A stretch of 41,829 bases of DNA from Phaeodactylibacter sp. (GTDB lineage: Bacteria; Bacteroidota; Bacteroidia; Chitinophagales; Saprospiraceae), in contig NZ_JALEGS010000038.1 of the NCBI RefSeq assembly GCF_022763345.1, positions 1-41,829 on the forward strand, written 5' to 3'. Position 1 is the first letter of the stretch. Every line of letters starts with the position of its first letter. This document shows, piece after piece, positions 6,223 through 14,949 of the stretch. The position numbers and the translations under genes were made by a program. The notes beneath the pieces were generated by a model. That model was not told where the DNA came from. It ran no database searches and worked only from the letters and a program-made list of their open reading frames with translations.

Positions 6223-9200
6223 TCACCCCTCCTCCCCCACAACCGGCAACCTCACCGTAAATACGCTCCCTCTACCTGCCTGGCTTTCCAGCTCAATTGT
6301 GCCATCGTGCCGGTGGACGATGTTCCGGCAGATAGCCAGGCCAAGCCCTGAACCCTCATACTTCGACCGGTCGTGCAGGCGGGTGAACATTTCGAAGACC
6401 TTTTGCTGATATTGGGGCTCGATGCCAATGCCATTATCCACAAACTTGAGGATGTGCCAGGCACTGCTTTTCTCATAACTCAACTGCACCCTTGGATCAG
6501 GAGCCGAATTGTATTTCAGCCCATTGGAAATCAGGTTTTTGAATAGGAGAAAGAGTTGTATTTTATTGCCGGTAATGACGGGCAGCTTTCCTGTCGAAAC
6601 GATCCTACCCGCAGTGGGCTCTCCTTCTCTGATTAGAGTGCGAACCTCCTCTAAAACGGCCTGTAAGTCTACCCGCTCTATTAGATGGCCAATATTAGAC
6701 ACCCGGCTGTATTCCAAAAGGTCTTCAATCAGAGTGTTCATCCGCTTTGCATTGCTTTGGATGATCCGCAGGTACTCCAGGGCCTCAGCTTTTGGATTAG
6801 GCAGGTACCGGCTCAGCAGGCCGGCAAAACTAGATATGTTGCGCAAGGGTTCTTTCAGGTCATGGGAAGCAATGTAGTTGAAACGCTCCATTTCGGCATT
6901 CTTCTGCATCAGGCTGCGGTTGTTTTCCTCAAGGGCTTGCGTACGGGCCTGCACCTGCTGCTCCAATTCATCATTCTGGTTTTGAAGCAGTTCATTCAAC
7001 TCCTCAATTTCTTCAGTCCTTTGATTGATCTTTGCTTCCAGCCTGGTATTTTGAATTCTCACATTCCGGTTGTGCAGAAGCACCAGCAGAAAAGGCAAAA
7101 TAAGCCCCACCAAAACTACTAAAAACTGGAATGGACGGCTTTTCCACCATGGCGGGACGACTTTCACCTTCAACTGACGCCCCTCCCCTGTCCGGTCACC
7201 GCTGAAGACCTCAAAAGTAAATTCCCCATAGGGCAAATTCAGGTAGGTTACCTGATTTTGCCCAATCATCCGGTTCCAGTCTTCGTCGACGCCTGATAGC
7301 TTGTAAGTGAAGTTGCGATAATTGTACTGCTGGAAATTCAACTCAGAAAAGCCAATAGTAAAGGCATTATCCGGATGAGATAAGGTAATCTCTTTTAGGT
7401 AGGTAATAGAGCTGTCTATAACCGTAGCGCTATTGGGTATGCTAAAATTAGTGAGCACTACTTTGCCCTTGTAGTTATTGCCGATCAAACTGTCGGGGTG
7501 AAAAACGACCATGCCAAAGGTGCCTCCAAAGGCAATACGCCCATCCTCAAGCGCTTGACCCCCACAGAAAAAGAAATCCACCACGCCAATACCGTCTTCC
7601 TTGTCGAAACTGCGAATGGTGTAGGTAGAATCAATGCTGAATAAGCCAAAATTAGTACTCCCCCATACGCGCCCCTGTTGGTCTTCAACCAGGGAGAATA
7701 TCCGGTTGCCAGGGAGCCCATCTGATATGCTGAAGCGGCGAAAGGCTGTTGGCAGGCCCGTTGAATCTTTAGCTACCGCCTTAGCTAAGCCGCCTTCAAA
7801 AGTGCCGACCCAAAGTGCGCCGGAACGGTCTACAAGTAGGGAGGTTACTTCGTTTTTAGGAATTGTTCGCGGATCCGCCCGGTCTGTTTTCAATACCTGG
7901 AACGCCGTATCTCCGGGCAGCAGGCAATTGACTCCTCCCCCCCATGTGCCTAGCCAAAGCCGGTTGTCCGCATCAAAGACCATCGCATTGCTTTGGATAC
8001 GGTTATCTGAAATCGAGGCAGGGTTGGACGGGTCCTGCTGGTAGTGCTCCCAATACTGTGCCTCGGGATCGTAGTAATCCAGACCGTTTTCCGTTCCAAT
8101 CCAATATCCTTTTCGATGAGGGTCTTTGATGACTCCCTGCACAAAATTACTGCTTAACCCCTCCTGTTCTTTCGTGCCTACCGGGACAAGCTTAGGCTTT
8201 TCATCTCCATACCTCCAGCGTAGCAAACCATCATCAAAAGTACTAATCCATAACTCCTGATCAGGATCCATATAGAGCTGAGTCAAATCCAAACCTTGCT
8301 CCAGCAACCTGATTATTCCAGATTGCCCCTGCTTTTCTGAAGGGTTGACATTCCATTCAAATAAACCACCGTTGATCCAGGTACCCAGCCATAGCTGGCC
8401 GTTTGGAGCCTGGACCAGAGACTTCACCCACTTTCCTTGCAAAGCATCCTTTCCTGTATTGGTGCCTACAAAATGGACCGTCCTGTTCAGCGTCAGTTTT
8501 TTAATACGTCCCTCACTGAGGGCCACCCACAGGTTTTCATCCCGGTCCAAATAGGCCGAACTGACCTGGTACCCCTCTGTGCCCTGTACAAGTTCAATTT
8601 CAAAAATCCCGGATGCGGCTTCTTGCAATTTATAGGCACCTCTCTCCGTCCCCAATAAAAGGAAGCCGTCAGGATGAGCTTCCAAAGAAGCGATGTAATT
8701 TTCCGGGGCTCGGGGCGAACTCGGGTTCACGAGCCCACAGTGCTCTGCCTCAAGGCTCCCGGGCTTGATTTTCTTAACGCCGTACCGGGTAGTCGCTACC
8801 CAGACATTCCCCGCCTCGTCTTCAGCAATATCATAAACAAAGTTGCCCGTCTGCGATAAATCTCCCGGGCTGGTACAGTCGTACTCCCGCTCAATCATGG
8901 AGGCCTTTAAGTCTTCCCCATTAATCTGCCCTTTGACGATACTCCCATCGGTAACACCTGTCCAAAAGCAATTGCGGCTGTCAATCATGATGGAGAACAA
9001 ACGGGTGCCGGCCAATATTTCCAGGGTCTCAAATTTGGGATCAGGCTTACTCTTTTCGCTGGCAGGGAGTATGGATATCCCTCCGCCGTTAGTGGCCATC
9101 CAGATGTTCCCGTCTTGGTCGATGTCAAGCCCGAAAATATTATTGTTCGATAAGGAAGTATCATCATCCGGGTCCGCCTGAAAGGACCGGAAGGCATCCG

Positions 9201-9567
9201 TTTTGGGGTCAAACCGGCAGAGCCCGCCCGCTAAAGTGCCCATCCAGATGATTCCATCCTCATCTTGGCAAATCGCATGAACATGATTAGCAGAAATAGA
9301 GGTGGTATCATTGGTGATGTTGAAGAAAGACTTGACCTCAAACCCGTCATAACGAAATAGACCGGCATTGCTGCCAATCCAGATAAAGCCAAGGTCATCT
9401 TTAAAAATGGTCTGCGCGATCCGCCCGTTGAGCGGCCGTAGGTTGACATCGTCAATGATAAAATCCTGGTTATAACCTGGCGTATAAGCTCCCCCAAAGC
9501 CCCATAAAAAGAGGATCAACAGTAAGCGGAGTGCCAAGGGTCGTTTACCAAAGCCTTTTTTCATCAC
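6223..9567 (-). CDS. Beta-propeller (Reg_prop/Y_Y_Y) sensor histidine kinase
   Basis: This 1114-residue membrane sensor kinase starts with a signal peptide or first membrane segment (about 10-30). It continues with a dozen or more Reg_prop repeats of the type DGxIWxGTxxGGL (about 60-700) that form one or two propellers, then a Y_Y_Y domain (about 720-800, with YKLSGVDEDWN). A membrane segment follows (about 812-834), then a coiled coil, a HisKA domain with the phosphorylated His902 in YIASHDLKEPLRN, and a HATPase domain with N1015 (ISNGLKYN), DNGIGI, and GSGLGLAIC. Unlike classic hybrid (HTCS) proteins it ends after the kinase, with no receiver or AraC domain, so a separate response regulator must exist outside the window. 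It is divergent from the TonB-dependent receptor 248 bp away, suggesting it senses or controls that uptake system. Confidence 0.9.
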   Translation of the reverse strand: MMKKGFGKRPLALRLLLILFLWGFGGAYTPGYNQDFIIDDVNLRPLNGRIAQTIFKDDLGFIWIGSNAGLFRYDGFEVKSFFNITNDTTSISANHVHAICQDEDGIIWMGTLAGGLCRFDPKTDAFRSFQADPDDDTSLSNNNIFGLDIDQDGNIWMATNGGGISILPASEKSKPDPKFETLEILAGTRLFSIMIDSRNCFWTGVTDGSIVKGQINGEDLKASMIEREYDCTSPGDLSQTGNFVYDIAEDEAGNVWVATTRYGVKKIKPGSLEAEHCGLVNPSSPRAPENYIASLEAHPDGFLLLGTERGAYKLQEAASGIFEIELVQGTEGYQVSSAYLDRDENLWVALSEGRIKKLTLNRTVHFVGTNTGKDALQGKWVKSLVQAPNGQLWLGTWINGGLFEWNVNPSEKQGQSGIIRLLEQGLDLTQLYMDPDQELWISTFDDGLLRWRYGDEKPKLVPVGTKEQEGLSSNFVQGVIKDPHRKGYWIGTENGLDYYDPEAQYWEHYQQDPSNPASISDNRIQSNAMVFDADNRLWLGTWGGGVNCLLPGDTAFQVLKTDRADPRTIPKNEVTSLLVDRSGALWVGTFEGGLAKAVAKDSTGLPTAFRRFSISDGLPGNRIFSLVEDQQGRVWGSTNFGLFSIDSTYTIRSFDKEDGIGVVDFFFCGGQALEDGRIAFGGTFGMVVFHPDSLIGNNYKGKVVLTNFSIPNSATVIDSSITYLKEITLSHPDNAFTIGFSELNFQQYNYRNFTYKLSGVDEDWNRMIGQNQVTYLNLPYGEFTFEVFSGDRTGEGRQLKVKVVPPWWKSRPFQFLVVLVGLILPFLLVLLHNRNVRIQNTRLEAKINQRTEEIEELNELLQNQNDELEQQVQARTQALEENNRSLMQKNAEMERFNYIASHDLKEPLRNISSFAGLLSRYLPNPKAEALEYLRIIQSNAKRMNTLIEDLLEYSRVSNIGHLIERVDLQAVLEEVRTLIREGEPTAGRIVSTGKLPVITGNKIQLFLLFKNLISNGLKYNSAPDPRVQLSYEKSSAWHILKFVDNGIGIEPQYQQKVFEMFTRLHDRSKYEGSGLGLAICRNIVHRHDGTIELESQAGRGSVFTVRLPVVGEEG

Positions 9568-9814
9568 AAACCGAATATTTTGATAAAACTAAAAAAAACC
9601 ACTTATTAACCTTTGGATTTAGCTGTTTTTACGGGCATACCGTTCAGTAGTTTTCCCTCCAGGGCAAAAAAGACAACAGAAGTATTTTTTTAGACTACCC
9701 TAAATTTTTTATTAAACAAAACACATAAACTTATTAGCTTTTACTAAAAAAAACACCGATCCTCGAACTCATTGCACGCTGAAGGTGTAATATCCCGTAA
9801 AGACCAAAAGCAAA

Positions 9815-12199
9815 ATGAATAGATGGGTTGGGTTTTGTATGAGCTTTATGCTGTTTAGCGCAATGAGCGGCTATGCTCAGAACAGCCAAGTCTCCGGAAT
9901 TATCAAAACCAATGGCGAACCGCTACCAGGCGTACAGGTCCTTCTTTTAGGCACGTCAAATGGCACGATTGCCGACGAGTACGGCAACTACCAATTGGCA
10001 GACTTGCCTGCCGGACCCGCCCGCCTCCGCTTTTCCTACCTGGGCTACCGATCCAAAGAGGTAGAGCTCCTCGTGGAAAAAGGACAAAATCAATCCCTGT
10101 CAGTAGAGTTGGAAAGAGATGTGCTGCGGCTAGAAGACATCGTTGTTACGGCTACGAGAAATGGCGTACCGGCTCACCGCGCCCCGGTTATGGTCAATCG
10201 AATTGATGACCGTATTTTTGAACAAACGCAATCGCTGAGCCTGTCGGAGGGGCTGAGCTTTTCCCCCGGGCTCCGGCTGGAAAACAATTGCCAAAACTGT
10301 GGCTTCACTCAGTTGCGCATGAATGGGCTCGATGGCCCGTACACCCAAATCCTGATCAACAGCCGCCCGGTATTTTCCGCACTCGCTGGCGTTTACGGGC
10401 TAGAGATGATCCCCTCCAATATGGTTGACCGGGTGGAAGTAGTCCGGGGCGGTGGCTCTGCCCTGTACGGAGGCAATGCGATTGCCGGCACCGTCAACAT
10501 CATCACCAAAGACCCTACGGACAATACTTTTGAGGCAGGAACAAACCTGTCGCTAATCAATGGTGAAACGCCTGAGTATACGCTCTCTGCCAATGGTACT
10601 ATAGTGGACGAACAACTCAAAAAGGGGATGAGCTTTTTTGCCTTTAACCGCAACCGCGACCCCTGGGATGCCAACGGTGACGGCTTTTCCGAAATTACGC
10701 AACTGCAAAACACTACCTTTGGATTTGATGCTTTTTATAACCCAACAGAGCTGAGCAAAATCAAAGCCAACCTGTTCAACATCAGCGAATTCCGGAGAGG
10801 AGGCAATCAATTCGACCTGCCCCCCCATCAAACAGATATCACGGAGCAACTGGACCACCGCATTCTTGGGGGCGGGCTCTCCTATGAGCAATTTTCAAAA
10901 GACAAGCGGCACAAGGTAGCCCTTTACGGGTCAGCCACCCACGTCAACCGGCAAAGCTATTACGGTGGCGGAGGCCGGGTACTGGGCCCTCAGGATACGC
11001 TGACCGAAAGTGATATTCTGGCGCTCAATGCCTATGGCGAATCGCAGGACCTGTCGCTGGCATCGGGCCTGCAATACACCTACAACATCAGTTCAGAATG
11101 GCTGCTTACCACCGGGACGGAGTATCAGTACAATGATGTTTTGGACGCTATGCCCGGCTACAATCGTGAGATCGACCAACAGGTACGCACCTGGGGTACT
11201 TATGCTCAGGTGGAATGGAAACCTACGGACAAGTGGTCGCTGCTGGCGGGGGGGAGGTTTGACAATCTACGTGTTGATGGCATGTACCGTTTGGATGTGG
11301 AGGACCTGAGCACGGATCAGGACTTCAATATTTTCGTGCCCAGAGCCACCGCAATGTACTTCATCAACCCAGAACTAAAGCTACGGCTCTCCTACGCTCA
11401 GGGCTACCGCGCCCCACAGGCTTTTGATGAAGATTTACATATTGAAACCGTAGGGGGAGCGGCCCTCTTCACCCGTTTATCTCCGGACCTTAAAGAGGAA
11501 CGTTCCCACAGCTACAGTGCAGCGCTTGACTACACCTATCGTTCGGGAAGCTTTGAATCCAACTTTGTTGTGGATGGTTTTTTTACCCGGCTGGACAATC
11601 CATTCATCACAGCCAATGCTACGGAACTTCCCAGCGGCGTCGCTGCGGTAACCAAGCGCAATGGTGATGGTGCTACCGTAGCCGGTGCCAATTTTGAAGC
11701 CAACTTCGCTTTCGGCTCCAGGTGGATGCTCCAAATGGGCGGTACCCTGCAAACCGCGCAGTATGACAGGGCGGAAGAAATCTGGGCACCGGAAGTACTG
11801 ACCGATGCCAACCAGGATAGCGTGGTCACTTCTGAGAACCTACTGCGTACCCCTACCGCCTATGGCTATTTCATGACCAATTACAGTCCGATAGCCCCCC
11901 TGCAGCTTTCCCTGTCAGGGGTCTTTACAGGCACTATGGACGTACCGCATATCATCGATCCGGAAACTGAGTTTACCGTATTGGAAAGTCCGCCTTCATT
12001 TTTCGAGCTCAATTCCAAAGTCACTTACGAGCTAAAACTCGATGACCGTTTTCACCTTGATATTTTCGGAGGCGTCCAAAACATCTTCAACAGCTTTCAG
12101 GAGGACTTTGACCGGGGGGCAGACCGCGATGCCGGGTACGTGTACGGACCAGTACGGCCGAGGACGTTTTTCGCTGGAGTGAAGGTCCATTTTGAGTAA
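9815..12199 (+). CDS. TonB-dependent outer-membrane receptor with carboxypeptidase-like N-terminal domain
   Basis: This 794-residue outer-membrane protein has a signal peptide (about 1-21, ending GYAQ), a carboxypeptidase-regulatory-like domain (about 25-100, GEPLPGVQVLLLGTSNGTIADEYG), a TonB-box/linker segment (LEDIVVTATR), a plug domain (about 115-235, with VVRGGGSALYGGNAIAGTVNIIT), and a 22-strand-type barrel to the C-terminal FFAGVKVHFE. The plug carries a CxxC pair (NCQNCGFTQLRMNGL, about 152-166) typical of one Bacteroidota subfamily often linked to metal or cofactor uptake; the substrate is not determined. There is no SusD partner, so polysaccharide uptake is unlikely. It is divergent from the propeller histidine kinase and converges on the SPOR-domain protein, with a strong terminator between. 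Confidence 0.9.
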   Translation: MNRWVGFCMSFMLFSAMSGYAQNSQVSGIIKTNGEPLPGVQVLLLGTSNGTIADEYGNYQLADLPAGPARLRFSYLGYRSKEVELLVEKGQNQSLSVELERDVLRLEDIVVTATRNGVPAHRAPVMVNRIDDRIFEQTQSLSLSEGLSFSPGLRLENNCQNCGFTQLRMNGLDGPYTQILINSRPVFSALAGVYGLEMIPSNMVDRVEVVRGGGSALYGGNAIAGTVNIITKDPTDNTFEAGTNLSLINGETPEYTLSANGTIVDEQLKKGMSFFAFNRNRDPWDANGDGFSEITQLQNTTFGFDAFYNPTELSKIKANLFNISEFRRGGNQFDLPPHQTDITEQLDHRILGGGLSYEQFSKDKRHKVALYGSATHVNRQSYYGGGGRVLGPQDTLTESDILALNAYGESQDLSLASGLQYTYNISSEWLLTTGTEYQYNDVLDAMPGYNREIDQQVRTWGTYAQVEWKPTDKWSLLAGGRFDNLRVDGMYRLDVEDLSTDQDFNIFVPRATAMYFINPELKLRLSYAQGYRAPQAFDEDLHIETVGGAALFTRLSPDLKEERSHSYSAALDYTYRSGSFESNFVVDGFFTRLDNPFITANATELPSGVAAVTKRNGDGATVAGANFEANFAFGSRWMLQMGGTLQTAQYDRAEEIWAPEVLTDANQDSVVTSENLLRTPTAYGYFMTNYSPIAPLQLSLSGVFTGTMDVPHIIDPETEFTVLESPPSFFELNSKVTYELKLDDRFHLDIFGGVQNIFNSFQEDFDRGADRDAGYVYGPVRPRTFFAGVKVHFE

Positions 12200-12213
12200 G
12201 CGCCACGCCCAAA

Positions 12214-12257
12214 CCAACGAATGCCCCGGCAGAAAGAGCTACCGGGGCATTTGTTGG
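12214..12257. terminator. Bidirectional terminator-like hairpin between convergent genes
   Basis: A 16-bp inverted repeat (12214-12229 with 12242-12257, one G-T mismatch; core ATGCCCCGG/CCGGGGCAT) with a 12-nt loop sits between the stop of the TonB receptor and the stop of the SPOR protein. It lacks a long T-run but is very stable. Confidence 0.65.
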
Positions 12258-12277
12258 CATCTAAAATCTGTAAAATC

Positions 12278-14722
12278 CTACGGATAAACCTTCTCCAAGC
12301 TGCCATTCGTATCCCTAACGACATAGGCGGTATTGTACCCGTTAGACTTAACCTGCTGCCAAGCCCGAATGGCCTGCTCCATAGTGGTATAGCCTGAGAG
12401 GTACATGACGGTCAGCCCATCGTCTCTTCGGGACTGCCGGATTTCTCCCAGGCCACGAACAGTTGCCGGGTCAAACCAGCGGATATCCTGATAAGCAGCC
12501 AGCTGGATCATGTAATCACCGGTAGCGGGCCGGGATTCAGCAGCACGTACCGGAGGGTTCTGATCATAGGATTGTGGCGGGGTATTCCCTCCTGGCGTAA
12601 AGCCGGTACCCGGCGCATCATAGCCTTTGGGGCGAATACTCTGCCCGGTGCCCTGCTCGGTGACGATGAAGGCTTCCTTGTAGCCCTCTGTTTTGATAGA
12701 CTTCAGGGCCTGATCAGCCTGAGCACGGGTGCTGAATACGCCAACCCTGATTTTGTAAACGCCATTCTCTACCTTGGAATAGACCTGCCCGATGGAAGTG
12801 AGTTCGCTAAACTGATCAAGGCCAGGTTTGCTTAGGGCAGCGACCTGAACGGAAAAGCCACTCGTAGCAGGTAGTGCATCATTGGGGCCCTCTACCTGAG
12901 TGCCTGGGCGGGTATCGATTCCAGGCTGCATCGGAGCGGCCGGGGCAGAGTCAATTGGCAGCATGGAAATAGTGCCCAATATGGAGCGGTCATTCCCTTC
13001 ATTTGTATTGATATTGCGGCTAATATCACGGAAGCCAGGTCGGGAGTACCGCACAATGTAAGCCGCATTTGGACTGAGTGCAAGGGCATATTCCCCGTTG
13101 GCATCCGTCTGCGACTCCATGCTCGTATTGGTGGACAGGTTGGTAGCGGTGACCTGCACGCCAGCGACCGGCATGCGGGACTGATAGTTCAGCACCTGCC
13201 CGGAATACTGTTCACCCTGCTTCGCCAGCATGATATCGTGCTCCCGGTTTTGGCGCAAGCCCAGTGTAGATACCCGGAATACCGCATCGGAGTACCCATC
13301 GGCGCGGACTACGATCTCACAGTCCAGCCCTTCGACCGCCTGAAAGCTGTATTGCCCCCGGCTATCGGCCTTGAAAAGCCCTTCCCCACAGTTGATGAAG
13401 TCGATGGTAGCATATGGTATCGGTGTGCCATCGGAGGCGTTACGGACTTTCAATACGATGTTGTCAGCCGATTTGAAGACTTTGTAGATATCCTCATGCC
13501 CACGCCCACCGGGCCGGTTGGACACCATATAGCCCAGGTTGCGGAAACCATCATAGATAAAGCCATAATCGTCGCGGCTGCTGTTGATCAGGTTGCCGAG
13601 GTGGAAAATCCGGGCATACCGGCCATTTGCCTGTTCAGCACGGAAGATATCGTACCCTCCCATACCCTGATGGTAGTTGCTGGAAAAGAACAAGTAGTCG
13701 CCATCGTGGAAAGGAGAAATCTCATCGCCGGGCGAATTCACCACTGGGCCAAGGTTCTCCGGTGCGCTCCAGGTATTGCCCATCCGGTAAGACACGTAGA
13801 TGTCGAAACCACCGAAGCCATCGGGACGGTCAGAGGCAAAATAGAGCGTATTGCCGTCCGGAGAGATATTCGGCCATCCGGTGGAGAAGCCCGAACCGTT
13901 GTAGGGAAAAGGCATTTCCTCTGTCCATTCCCCATTCTGATTGATGGGCGACATGGCCATGCTCAGTTCCAGCCCTCCAGTTGGGACGTGGCGGGTACCG
14001 TCAATGAAGTTATTCTTGGTATAAACCACTTCCTGCAAGTCAGGGCCGTAGGTCAGTGGGCCGAGGTTCACAAAATCTTCCCGCATACGGCTTTGAAGAG
14101 GCACTTCGGCTTCCAGGAAACCATTGCCGCCCAGCCGGGCCATGTAGAGCTGATTGTTAGAACGCCCGGTCCAGGAGGCCCCGGGCTGCTGCCGGTTGTT
14201 GCGCGAGGAAGAAAACACCACCTGATCACCGTAGAAGGTGGGTGCAAAATCTGAGGCGTTGGAATTGATAAACTCATTGCTCACCAAATAAGGAGAGGAC
14301 TGCCCAATCTGATTACGGGCAAAACGGCAACTCTGCGCAAAATGGTTGCCCCGTTCCCGATCCTCTTTGTTGGCACGGGCATAGGCCAGGAACCACTGTT
14401 CCGCCTTTTCGTAACTCCCCAGCGCCTTCAGCACCTGCGCATACTGAAACATCTGTTCGCCTTCCAGCCGATGCTCCCGGATGACCTTCTCGAACCAACT
14501 GCGGGATTCCTCCATTTGGTTAAGGTAGCGGTAGGAATCTGCCAGCTTCACCATGGCTTCATAATTAGCCGGGCGTTTCTCCAGCAATTCCAGGTAAGAA
14601 CGGACCGCCAGGTTGAAGGCGCCTAATTCATAATCTTTGTTCGCCCGCCCCAATTGTGCCTCTGCCGGCAAAATGGCTGTCAATAAAAAGGCTGCCGTGA
14701 GGGCATTGAGCAATAGTTTCAT
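12278..14722 (-). CDS. PorE-like envelope protein: TPR, PD40 propeller, carboxypeptidase-regulatory and two SPOR domains
   Basis: This 814-residue exported protein has a signal peptide (about 1-22, ILPAEAQ) and TPR repeats (about 26-140). A WD40/PD40 propeller follows (about 150-415, repeats such as PNISPDGNTLYFASDRPDGFGGFDIY). Two carboxypeptidase-regulatory-like beta domains (about 424-570) precede two SPOR domains (about 620-695, SGFSVQVAALSK; and 734-810, YMIQLAAYQD). The TPR-PD40-CRD order is that of PorE, the T9SS component that anchors the machine to peptidoglycan through an OmpA-type domain. Here the OmpA domain is replaced by SPOR domains, which bind denuded peptidoglycan. A structural T9SS or cell-wall role is therefore likely, and fits the T9SS protease encoded next door. 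Start chosen at the signal peptide Met; a promoter-like sequence lies 49-77 bp upstream. Confidence 0.8.
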   Translation of the reverse strand: MKLLLNALTAAFLLTAILPAEAQLGRANKDYELGAFNLAVRSYLELLEKRPANYEAMVKLADSYRYLNQMEESRSWFEKVIREHRLEGEQMFQYAQVLKALGSYEKAEQWFLAYARANKEDRERGNHFAQSCRFARNQIGQSSPYLVSNEFINSNASDFAPTFYGDQVVFSSSRNNRQQPGASWTGRSNNQLYMARLGGNGFLEAEVPLQSRMREDFVNLGPLTYGPDLQEVVYTKNNFIDGTRHVPTGGLELSMAMSPINQNGEWTEEMPFPYNGSGFSTGWPNISPDGNTLYFASDRPDGFGGFDIYVSYRMGNTWSAPENLGPVVNSPGDEISPFHDGDYLFFSSNYHQGMGGYDIFRAEQANGRYARIFHLGNLINSSRDDYGFIYDGFRNLGYMVSNRPGGRGHEDIYKVFKSADNIVLKVRNASDGTPIPYATIDFINCGEGLFKADSRGQYSFQAVEGLDCEIVVRADGYSDAVFRVSTLGLRQNREHDIMLAKQGEQYSGQVLNYQSRMPVAGVQVTATNLSTNTSMESQTDANGEYALALSPNAAYIVRYSRPGFRDISRNINTNEGNDRSILGTISMLPIDSAPAAPMQPGIDTRPGTQVEGPNDALPATSGFSVQVAALSKPGLDQFSELTSIGQVYSKVENGVYKIRVGVFSTRAQADQALKSIKTEGYKEAFIVTEQGTGQSIRPKGYDAPGTGFTPGGNTPPQSYDQNPPVRAAESRPATGDYMIQLAAYQDIRWFDPATVRGLGEIRQSRRDDGLTVMYLSGYTTMEQAIRAWQQVKSNGYNTAYVVRDTNGSLEKVYP

Positions 14723-14770
14723 AGTTGTGTGTTTTCAATTTCGGATTTGAGGATGCCGAAAGTCTCCAAT

Positions 14771-14799
14771 CAAAGGTAAAGAAAAATTAAATATCACAA
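14771..14799 (-). promoter_or_regulatory. Bacteroidota-type promoter of the SPOR-domain gene
   Basis: On the minus strand TTG (14797-14799) is followed after 18 bp by TACCTTTG (14771-14778), a full match to TAnnTTTG. It lies 49 bp upstream of the ATG at 14722. Confidence 0.55.
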
Positions 14800-14949
14800 T
14801 TTGTGCCATATTCCTTGCTCTGCTTTTGTTGAACACTTTTTCGAAATGTCGCATCCTAAGCATCAATATGGGTTTATGGCCAGAAATCAGCACAGCAGCA
14901 TAACGGCCGCCCTTTTTGTTTTGTTGTGTTCACAAAATCTGACTGGCCT

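Noticed and set aside
13238..14254. Open frame of 338 codons on the plus strand
   Set aside because: It lies wholly opposite the SPOR-domain gene, has no recognisable family, and is explained by the GC-rich codon use of the real gene.
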